A stretch of 5,521 bases of DNA from an uncultured Acinetobacter sp. (GTDB lineage: Bacteria > Pseudomonadota > Gammaproteobacteria > Pseudomonadales > Moraxellaceae): positions 1 through 5,521 of the forward strand of contig CAAFWA010000078.1 of NCBI GenBank assembly GCA_900766635.1, written 5' to 3'. The notes under the pieces were generated by a model. That model worked only from the letters and a program-made list of their open reading frames with translations. It had not been told where the DNA came from and did no database searches. Shown one piece after another: positions 1-5,521 of this stretch; positions within the stretch are counted from its first letter, which is position 1, and each line of letters opens with the position of its first letter. The translations under genes were made by a program, and so were the position numbers.

Positions 1-899
1 ATAACCAAAAAAATACTCAACACATGTTAAATTCTGTAGTTGCAAGCTTAAACGGAATTGAACATATTCAACGTAGTACTCAAAGTGTAATTGCTAGTGA
101 AATTCAAGAATTAAAAGCAGAGTTTGTAAATTTTGCTGAAAAACAAGCAGAACAAAATACTGAAATTTTTATTCAGGCATTAGAAACAGCGATTCAACGT
201 TTTAATGAAAATTTAACCGATACATTAGGACAAAATTTTAAAGAACTCAATCAATCTGTAGAACGTTTGGTGCTTTGGCAAGACCGTTACGCAGAGCAGA
301 TCACACAACAGACTCAACATTATCAAAGTATTGCTGAAGATATACAGTGTGTACAAGAACAGTTCCATACTTTATTGCAAAATACCACTCAATTTTCTCA
401 GCTTACTGAGCAACTTGAACATATTCTGGATTCTATTGATCATAAAAATGATGAATTCCAGAAACGTATAGAAAGCTTTTATGGTGGCTTAGATGCCAAA
501 ATTGTGGAAATTGAGCAAACTCGTCAAGTCCTTGATACGGGTTTACAAGCCATCGAAGCACAAATGCAAGCAACTAAAAAAACGAGTGAACATCTATTCG
601 AAGATATTCAACAATATATTCAAAAGGCCCATGAACAAAGTTTAACGATTCAACGTCACAGTAGTGCAGAGGTTGAACAATTAACTCAAGACATGAAAAT
701 TGCATTTGAAGAGACACAGCAACAATTACAACATGGTCTAAGTACGATTGAAACGAAATTGGCACAGACCTTGAATCACTCCTTAATGACTTTAGCTCAA
801 CAGTTAGGCTCACTGTCGAGTAAATTTGCGCAAGATTATGAACCAATTACGGTCAACCTCAAAAATATTATTGACTCTCTTGATCAAGCGGTGAAATAA
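1..899 (+). CDS. zorA: ZorA-like anti-phage motor protein, C-terminal coiled-coil tail (5' partial)
   Basis: ZorA is the MotA/TolQ/ExbB-like subunit of the Zorya system. It surrounds ZorB in the inner membrane and carries a long cytoplasmic tail thought to relay the phage-entry signal. Only the tail is seen here. The frame (first full codon at 3) is open to the window edge with no stop, and the first ATG, at 24, has no Shine-Dalgarno sequence, so it is an internal Met and the membrane part lies upstream. The visible 298 residues have no membrane helix. They are almost entirely Gln/Glu/Lys-rich helix with heptad-like hydrophobic spacing, typical of coiled coil. A stretch encoded at about 234-293 (FKELNQSVERLVLWQDRY) matches my recollection of a conserved ZorA segment just after the membrane domain. 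The stop is 3 bases before zorB. The identity rests mainly on this neighbour. Alternatives are another MotA-like or coiled-coil protein. Confidence 0.8.
   Translation, partial: NQKNTQHMLNSVVASLNGIEHIQRSTQSVIASEIQELKAEFVNFAEKQAEQNTEIFIQALETAIQRFNENLTDTLGQNFKELNQSVERLVLWQDRYAEQITQQTQHYQSIAEDIQCVQEQFHTLLQNTTQFSQLTEQLEHILDSIDHKNDEFQKRIESFYGGLDAKIVEIEQTRQVLDTGLQAIEAQMQATKKTSEHLFEDIQQYIQKAHEQSLTIQRHSSAEVEQLTQDMKIAFEETQQQLQHGLSTIETKLAQTLNHSLMTLAQQLGSLSSKFAQDYEPITVNLKNIIDSLDQAVK
890..894 (+). promoter_or_regulatory. Ribosome binding site of zorB
   Basis: GGTGA lies 8 bases before the ATG at 903, inside the last codons of zorA. It favours the ATG at 903 over the in-frame ATG at 918, which has only pyrimidine-rich sequence upstream. 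The placement suggests translational coupling of zorB to zorA. Confidence 0.5.
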
Positions 900-902
900 A
901 GC

Positions 903-1616
903 ATGCCTCCTGTCTTTATGCATAAAAAGCAAAGTGCAGATCATTGGATTAGCCTAAGCGATATCATGACTGCACTGATGATGATTTTTTTATTGATTAG
1001 TATTGTCTATATGATTCGGGTGCAAGAGTCGGTTGATATCCCGAGAATCTTTAAAGCACATGAGCAACAGTTATATTCACAATTACAACAAAATTTAGAG
1101 AAAAAATTAGGAAAATGGGGTGCCACTTTAAGTCCAGATCTAACCGTACGTTTCAATGATGAAGATATTTTATTCAAAGTAGGTTCTGCTGAATTACAAC
1201 CCCAATTTAAACAAGCTTTAGATGAAATCTTTCCCACTTATCTTCGTGAAATGATGGATAAACGTCATATTGAAAATATGCGAGAAATTCGTATCGAGGG
1301 GCATACTTCGAGTTTTTGGGCACATGGGGTGGATGCTGAAACTGCCTATATTAATAATATGCATTTATCGCAACAGCGTGCTCAAAATACGCTGATTTAC
1401 TTGCTCAAAAGTCCACATTTAACCGCGCAAGAAAAAGCTTGGCTCAAGAAAAAATTTAGAGCGATTGGATATTCGTCAGCACTGACTTTAGATGCACATG
1501 GTCAGCCAACAAAAAATGCTAAAGATGAAGACATGAATAATTCACAACGTGTTGAATTTCGTGTAGTGACCAATGCAGAAGAGCGTATTAGAGCTGTAGC
1601 ATATGGGGAATTATGA
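903..1616 (+). CDS. zorB: ZorB, MotB-like stator protein with OmpA-like domain
   Basis: ZorB is the peptidoglycan-anchored stator partner of ZorA. Together they form a proton-driven motor in the inner membrane that senses phage entry. The protein has 237 residues. A short cytoplasmic N-terminus is followed by one membrane helix at about residues 16-38. This helix contains LSDIMTALMM, which aligns with the MotB proton-channel segment (YADFMTAMMA), so Asp20 is the predicted proton carrier. A linker (about 39-82) leads to an OmpA/MotB C-terminal domain (about 84-222). Its typical marks are IEGHTS (131-136), the LSQQRA helix (155-160) and the closing NNSQRVEFRVV (212-222). The length is normal for ZorB. 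It starts 3 bases after zorA and overlaps the next gene by 4 bases (ATGA). A flagellar MotB or a TolR is less likely because of the coiled-coil protein upstream and the HNH nuclease downstream. Confidence 0.9.
   Translation: MPPVFMHKKQSADHWISLSDIMTALMMIFLLISIVYMIRVQESVDIPRIFKAHEQQLYSQLQQNLEKKLGKWGATLSPDLTVRFNDEDILFKVGSAELQPQFKQALDEIFPTYLREMMDKRHIENMREIRIEGHTSSFWAHGVDAETAYINNMHLSQQRAQNTLIYLLKSPHLTAQEKAWLKKKFRAIGYSSALTLDAHGQPTKNAKDEDMNNSQRVEFRVVTNAEERIRAVAYGEL
1605..1610 (+). promoter_or_regulatory. Ribosome binding site of the HNH gene (start choice)
   Basis: GGGGAA lies 2-3 bases before the ATG at 1613 but 5-6 bases before the adjacent in-frame ATG at 1616. By spacing, the second Met is the better start, which would shorten the protein by one residue. 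The site is within the last codons of zorB. Confidence 0.5.
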
Positions 1617-2425
1617 TGCAGTTGTATAATTTTTTAGAAGAGGATTTTTTTAACCAATTACGTGAGCAAATGCAAGCTCCTTTGATTGATGAATCTGAAT
1701 TACCCTACAACGCACAGATTACCTATGCTGAGCTATTTGATTTAGTTTCAGGACAGGAACTTGAAATTGATCAATTAGAGATTGATGGCCATCTCTTTTA
1801 CCATAAAGGGATTTTGGTCTCTTTATATATTCAAGATGTCTATAAAGATAGTTTGCCTAAACTCCACATTGCATTATGTAAAACTCTGCAAGATATGAAA
1901 AATGGCGGCAGATTACAGCGTTATATGACAAGCTGTGCTACGCATAGACATCGTGAAATTCGTCTGGGTAAGTTAAGTGCAGGCAATAGTTTTGAATTGG
2001 TTAAACGCCAATTGGATGTTTGTCAAAACTGCTTGCATAAAATCACTTGGCAAGGCTTTGGTTGGCATATTGAAAAGCAAAAACGAATCGAAATCTCCAA
2101 AACTTTTGATTTAAATGCTTTTTATAAAAACTACCAAGCACAGTTTTATGAAAATTTTATCAAAAATTTACCGCAACAAGGCCAAAATCTTCCTATAAAT
2201 GACTACAGCTTAGCATGGAAAAGCGTTTCTTATGACTATCGTAAATCTAAAAATTGGCGCTGTGAACAATGTGGTAAAGACTGTCAACATCAACGAGGAG
2301 AATTGCATACCCATCACATTAATGGTTTAAAACATGATAATCGTTTGATTAATCTTCGGGCTTTATGTTATTGCTGTCATGCTGCACAGCCTTTTCATGA
2401 ACATATGAAAAAGAAAGTAGGTTAG
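1613..2425 (+). CDS. zorE: HNH endonuclease, ZorE-like effector of type II Zorya
   Basis: This is the predicted DNA-cutting or nicking effector acting with the ZorA/ZorB motor. It has 270 residues and no membrane segment or signal peptide, so it should be cytoplasmic. The C-terminal domain (about 205-263) is a Cys4-type HNH nuclease. The zinc pairs are Cys217/Cys220 (CEQC) and Cys252/Cys255, the catalytic region is LHTHHINGLKHDNRLINL with His234/His235 and Asn247, and the last His is His256 next to the second zinc pair. The N-terminal part (1-200) is not a fold I recognise. It has an acidic start and a possible second zinc site, Cys108-x2-His111 with Cys137-x2-Cys140. The gene overlaps zorB by 4 bases. 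ZorA-ZorB-HNH without ZorC or ZorD is the type II order, and this context drives the ZorE name. The HNH call itself is firm, and a divergent, non-ZorE HNH effector is the alternative. The next gene begins about 39 bases later in the same frame. Confidence 0.78.
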   Translation: MMQLYNFLEEDFFNQLREQMQAPLIDESELPYNAQITYAELFDLVSGQELEIDQLEIDGHLFYHKGILVSLYIQDVYKDSLPKLHIALCKTLQDMKNGGRLQRYMTSCATHRHREIRLGKLSAGNSFELVKRQLDVCQNCLHKITWQGFGWHIEKQKRIEISKTFDLNAFYKNYQAQFYENFIKNLPQQGQNLPINDYSLAWKSVSYDYRKSKNWRCEQCGKDCQHQRGELHTHHINGLKHDNRLINLRALCYCCHAAQPFHEHMKKKVG

Positions 2426-2464
2426 TTAAACTATCTTGGCTCTTCAGATTTGATAAATGCTTAT

Positions 2465-2761
2465 ATGACGCAACAGACACTTTGGTTGATTGATGCCACA
2501 GCTCTTCCTCAAGTCCAAAGTGAGCAACTGTATTTATCCGATTCTTATATTCATGACATGGATATCGGTGATCGTATTGCAGTAAAACGCATGCAACTCG
2601 ATGCTAGTATGCAAATTGAGTCGTATGGCATTATTCAAGCGAAACAAGCCGATAGTATTTGTGTGACGTGGGACAGGCATTTTAAAGCGAAAACATGGCA
2701 TGGGTATGTGCATTATGGTCAAATATGGAAAATCACAGGGCAGCATTGGATTAAGCCTTGA
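2465..2761 (+). CDS. Small PUA/EVE-like beta-barrel protein, split McrB-type recognition domain
   Basis: The product is a soluble protein of 98 residues. I do not know a named standalone family for it. Its pattern GDRIAVKR (35-42), then a YGII strand (54-57), VTWD (67-70), Trp78, and YGQIWKI (84-90) resembles a domain I recall inside longer McrB-family AAA proteins: GDRIAIK, a variable loop, G-x-V/I, V-x-W, W-x-x-Y and IW-R/K-I. That domain is PUA/EVE-like and is presumed to read modified bases. Here the loop after GDRIAVK is short. ATG 2465 is chosen over the in-frame TTG at 2450, which would add five residues. Neither has a clear ribosome binding site, so it may depend on coupling. The stop (TGA 2759-2761) is 12 bases before the GTG of the McrB gene and in the same frame. 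The likely role is the DNA-recognition partner of the downstream McrB/McrC pair, which is an inference from the weak motif match and position. Confidence 0.55.
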   Translation: MTQQTLWLIDATALPQVQSEQLYLSDSYIHDMDIGDRIAVKRMQLDASMQIESYGIIQAKQADSICVTWDRHFKAKTWHGYVHYGQIWKITGQHWIKP

Positions 2762-2773
2762 TTTAATTGTATT

Positions 2774-4504
2774 GTGCATGATCAACCTCAGCCACAAGAT
2801 GCGTTTATCAAAGCATTCACGACGATGAAGCAACAACATATGCAAAACAGTTGGACAGCATTTTATCAAGCCATTGCACAGGCCTTAGTACCTTATCAAA
2901 GCCAACGAACCGTGTTATTGCAAAGGGTTATGCAGGTTGCTCAGCATTATCAGTTATCGTATTTGTTAGGAAAAAATCTGCAAGATATTTGCCCATTTAC
3001 CGTGATGGGCATGTTTAACCGTGGTATGACGCAAGAAAAGCGCCGTGCCATTGCGACTGAATTGGCCAAATTTTTAAAGGTAAACGTTGCTGTACCACAA
3101 AATTTTGATGGTATTCCCATTTTAAACAATCAAAGTTCGTTATTTTTTAATCCTGCACATGCCAATGTAAGCAATGATATTGAACAATTGTGGCGTTTTT
3201 TTGCCCTTGCCCTGAACTATGCCAAGCAAGACAATCTTGTCTTGAGCCAAGAGTTTTGTGTTCAATATGACCAAGTGAGTGCCCAATATGCTATAGGGTG
3301 GAATCTGAGCATGGGTTTATTTTGGCTTGCACCTGATCACTTTATGAGTCTAGATAGTCAGTCACAAGCTTATATTGAGCAAGATTTACAGCTTGATATT
3401 GAACGAAAAGGCAGTAAAGGGCGTTGTCGTGGGCAGGATTATTTAGCGCTAAAATGTACCTTATTGCACTACTTTCAAACCCCATATGCTTTGGCACGTA
3501 ATTTTGTTGAGCTTGCTTTATATGCATGGCAGCAAGCAGGTGGCTTAAAAAGCCTTGCCAATGATAACGATGATGACTTAACCGAGATTGAGACCGCCTT
3601 GCAAGAACTGCCTATTGAATCTTATGACTTAGTTCAAATTCAGCAAGAGGGCTGTTTTTTAACGCTCAGCGAATTAGAAAAACTGCAACAGCGACTATTA
3701 AATAAAAAAAATCTGATTTTACAAGGCCCGAGTGGCACAGGAAAAACATGGCTTGCCAAACGCTTGGCCTATAGCATCGTTGGACATCAAGATGATGCCC
3801 ATGTGGTCAGTATGCAGTTTCATGCCCATACTAGCTATGAAGATTTTATTCGTGGGTGGCGACCTGTGGCTGACTCAAATGGCCAACATCAGTTGCAATT
3901 GGTAGATGGACCATTTTTACAATTGATTGAAAAAGCACAGCAATCACCCAATGACCGTTTTGTGATGGTGATTGAAGAGATGAATCGTGGTCAAACAGCG
4001 CATATTTTTGGTGAAATGCTGACCTTATTGGAAAGTTCAAAACGTGCTGAACAACATGCCTTAAGTCTGACCTATGCAAAAGCCAATGAAAAAGTTTATG
4101 TGCCTGAGAATCTATATGTAATCGCAACAATGAATACTGCCGATCGCAGTTTAAATCCTTTAGATTTTGCCCTCAAACGTCGCTTTGCTTTTGCTACCTT
4201 AAAACCATGTTTTAATCAAGCTTGGCGAAATTATGGGGTGCAGCATGGCTTGAGTGAAAATTTGCTGCATCATATTGCAGACCTTATGCAAGAGTTGAAT
4301 CAACAGATTGCTGAAAACCCTTATTTAGGTCAAGGTATGGTCTTAGGCCATAGTTACTTTAGCCCACACAGTTGGGTCGATGATGAAAAACAATGGTATG
4401 TCGAGATTGTTGAGAGTGAAATTTTACCGATTTTAGAAAGCTACTTCCTAGACGACGCTGATCAAGTTGAGACGTGGTCGATGCGCTTTTTGGAGTGGCT
4501 ATGA
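2774..4504 (+). CDS. mcrB: McrB-like AAA+ GTPase of a type IV restriction system
   Basis: This is the motor subunit of an McrBC-type restriction system. McrB-family proteins form rings that bind DNA and hydrolyse GTP when stimulated by McrC. The protein has 576 residues. The N-terminal region (about 25-255) holds the segments DICPFTVMGMFNRG (71-84), FDGIPILNNQSSLFF (111-125) and GWNLSMGLFWLAP (175-187), which I recall from the N-terminal domain of many McrB-like AAA proteins. A short acidic linker (about 263-280) follows. The AAA+ domain (about 290-576) has Walker A GPSGTGKT (318-325), the McrB motif MQFHAHTSYEDFIRG (347-361), Walker B VMVIEEMNRG (397-406), the guanine-type motif MNTADRSL (453-460) and an arginine-rich LKRRFAF (467-473). 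The start is GTG 2774, without a good ribosome binding site. ATG 2825 or ATG 2840 are in-frame alternatives that keep the conserved part. It overlaps mcrC by 4 bases. Modified-cytosine specificity is typical of the family but is not proven here. Confidence 0.9.
   Translation: MHDQPQPQDAFIKAFTTMKQQHMQNSWTAFYQAIAQALVPYQSQRTVLLQRVMQVAQHYQLSYLLGKNLQDICPFTVMGMFNRGMTQEKRRAIATELAKFLKVNVAVPQNFDGIPILNNQSSLFFNPAHANVSNDIEQLWRFFALALNYAKQDNLVLSQEFCVQYDQVSAQYAIGWNLSMGLFWLAPDHFMSLDSQSQAYIEQDLQLDIERKGSKGRCRGQDYLALKCTLLHYFQTPYALARNFVELALYAWQQAGGLKSLANDNDDDLTEIETALQELPIESYDLVQIQQEGCFLTLSELEKLQQRLLNKKNLILQGPSGTGKTWLAKRLAYSIVGHQDDAHVVSMQFHAHTSYEDFIRGWRPVADSNGQHQLQLVDGPFLQLIEKAQQSPNDRFVMVIEEMNRGQTAHIFGEMLTLLESSKRAEQHALSLTYAKANEKVYVPENLYVIATMNTADRSLNPLDFALKRRFAFATLKPCFNQAWRNYGVQHGLSENLLHHIADLMQELNQQIAENPYLGQGMVLGHSYFSPHSWVDDEKQWYVEIVESEILPILESYFLDDADQVETWSMRFLEWL
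4492..4495 (+). promoter_or_regulatory. Ribosome binding site of mcrC
   Basis: GGAG lies 5 bases before the ATG at 4501, inside the end of the mcrB gene. It is the clearest Shine-Dalgarno sequence in the window and supports the overlapping ATGA start of mcrC. Confidence 0.65.
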
Positions 4505-5521
4505 AGACTTATGCAGGGATTCCGATACAAAATTTATGGTTACTGATGTTGTATGCCTCAGATTTAAGATTGAGTCATCTGCGTCAAGCGATTGCTTTTA
4601 TTGAAACTCATCTAGCTGAGCCAAGCTTACTGCTTTGGTTTGTTGAGCGTTTAGAGCAGTATTTAAAGCAACCGCAGCAGCAATCTATACAGCAGCAGCA
4701 GGCTTTGGGCTATATTCGCGGTAAAGTTGATGTTGCTCGTACCTATCGTCAACACATGCTACAACGTGGTCAAGTGCATTGCCAATTTTCGCAACTGAGT
4801 TTTAATTCACCTCAGCATCAGTATTTATACGCCGTGCTTGATCAATTATGTATCCATCATCAAACGCTACAACCACGTTTCAAACGCTGTCAACAGCAAT
4901 TTCAGCAGCTAGGCGTACACCCAAATTTTAAGCAATCAGCGCCTCCTACCTCATCAAATGATACGCCTTTAGCAGAGCTTATGAATTTGGCAAAAATGGT
5001 GATGGAGGGTTATCTCCCATCGACCAATCAAGGCAAGTATCTCTGGCAACAGCCGCAACATCACGATGTACATTGGCTAAGACAGTTATTTGAGCGTGCA
5101 GTAGGGGGCTTTTATAAAAAATATTTGCCCAAAACGTGGCAGGTTTTACAAGGTACAGTACTTAAATGGCCAAAGCATACCGAGCATCATGCTTTACCAC
5201 AGATGAAAACCGATGTGATTTTAAAGCATCAGGATGGGCGCTGTATTTTAATCGATACCAAATTTACCCAGATTTGGACCCAAGGTTATTATCGCAAGCA
5301 AGCCCTGTTTAAAAGCACGCATTTGTATCAGTTATATAGTTATTTACGTTCGCAAGAGTATCCTGAGAGTCGCTTTCATTTTAGCCAAGGTCTTTTGATT
5401 TATCCAAGTGTTGGGCAAAGCATTCAAGCAGATCTTCAATTACATGGTTATCAGATTGGGTTTTATACACTTGATTTAACCCAAGACCAAACACAGATTG
5501 AACAGCAATTATTGAGTTTTA
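4501..5521 (+). CDS. mcrC: McrC-like PD-(D/E)xK endonuclease subunit (3' partial)
   Basis: McrC binds the McrB ring, stimulates its GTPase and supplies the nuclease that cuts DNA. The frame runs from ATG 4501 to the window edge without a stop, giving 340 whole codons. E. coli McrC has about 348 residues, so probably only the end is missing. The N-terminus IPIQNLWLLMLYASD (7-21) is the usual McrC opening, and LGYIRGKVDVART (69-81) is the usual second block. The nuclease core is visible at MKTDVIL (235-241) and LIDTKF (250-255), giving Asp238, Asp252 and Lys254 of a D-x13-DxK active site. Both acidic residues and the Lys are intact, so the enzyme should be active. A Gln-rich stretch (57-67) is specific to this protein rather than to the family. 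The 4-base ATGA overlap with mcrB implies coupled translation and matched amounts of the two subunits. Confidence 0.92.
   Translation, partial: MKTYAGIPIQNLWLLMLYASDLRLSHLRQAIAFIETHLAEPSLLLWFVERLEQYLKQPQQQSIQQQQALGYIRGKVDVARTYRQHMLQRGQVHCQFSQLSFNSPQHQYLYAVLDQLCIHHQTLQPRFKRCQQQFQQLGVHPNFKQSAPPTSSNDTPLAELMNLAKMVMEGYLPSTNQGKYLWQQPQHHDVHWLRQLFERAVGGFYKKYLPKTWQVLQGTVLKWPKHTEHHALPQMKTDVILKHQDGRCILIDTKFTQIWTQGYYRKQALFKSTHLYQLYSYLRSQEYPESRFHFSQGLLIYPSVGQSIQADLQLHGYQIGFYTLDLTQDQTQIEQQLLSF

Noticed and set aside
24..26. ATG at 24 as the true start of the first gene
   Set aside because: The frame is open back to the window edge, there is no Shine-Dalgarno sequence, and a ZorA without its membrane part would not make sense beside an intact zorB.
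574..846. Reverse-strand open frame of 90 codons inside zorA
   Set aside because: It lies opposite a continuous coding frame, its product resembles no family I know, and it has no ribosome binding site. The same applies to reverse frames at 1007-1237, 2534-2869, 3342-3527 and 3846-4130.
903..1616. Flagellar MotB
   Set aside because: The membrane and OmpA-like parts fit, but the neighbours are a long-tailed coiled-coil protein and an HNH nuclease rather than motA or chemotaxis genes.
1625..1630. TATAAT as a -10 promoter box within the HNH gene
   Set aside because: No fitting -35 element lies 16-18 bases upstream, it is inside coding sequence, and such hexamers are common in AT-rich DNA.
2436..2457. 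TTGGCT and GATAAA as a promoter for the McrBC module
   Set aside because: The spacing between the two hexamers is only about 10 bases, too short for a sigma-70 promoter.
4690..4701. Four CAG repeats in mcrC as a phase-variation tract
   Set aside because: The tract is short and its unit is three bases, so slippage would only change the number of Gln residues and would not switch the gene off.

Overview
The window is AT-rich and lacks runs of high-GC codons. Its CAA/AAA/TTA-heavy codon use and glutamine-rich proteins suggest a gammaproteobacterium of the Acinetobacter/Moraxellaceae type. That is an inference from composition only. The whole window is one plus-strand, tightly packed anti-phage defence operon of six genes. 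It is cut at both ends, and no promoter, terminator, RNA gene, mobile element or CRISPR array is visible inside it.

Left part (1-2425): a Zorya-type module. It starts with the C-terminal coiled-coil tail of ZorA, whose membrane part lies upstream of the window. Next is ZorB, a MotB-like stator protein with one membrane helix carrying the proton-channel aspartate and a periplasmic OmpA-like peptidoglycan-binding domain. Third is a 270-residue protein with a C-terminal Cys4-type HNH nuclease domain. ZorA-ZorB followed directly by an HNH protein, with no ZorC or ZorD, is the type II Zorya layout, so the third gene is called ZorE-like.

Right part (2465-5521): an McrBC-like type IV restriction module. 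A small protein of about 98 residues resembles the PUA/EVE-like beta-barrel that is normally built into longer McrB-family proteins. It is followed by a McrB-type AAA+ GTPase and then by McrC, a PD-(D/E)xK nuclease that is complete except for its last residues.

The likely division of labour is as follows. ZorA and ZorB form a proton-driven inner-membrane motor that senses envelope disturbance at phage entry and signals through the ZorA tail, and the HNH protein attacks the DNA. The McrBC-like set would recognise DNA, possibly modified DNA, with the small barrel protein and/or the McrB N-terminus, translocate on it using GTP, and cut with McrC. The two modules sit only about 39 bases apart on the same strand and could be co-transcribed. 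Three consecutive genes (HNH, small barrel protein, McrB) also share one reading frame, each separated from the next by a single stop codon. This raises the question whether the barrel protein and McrB were once one polypeptide.
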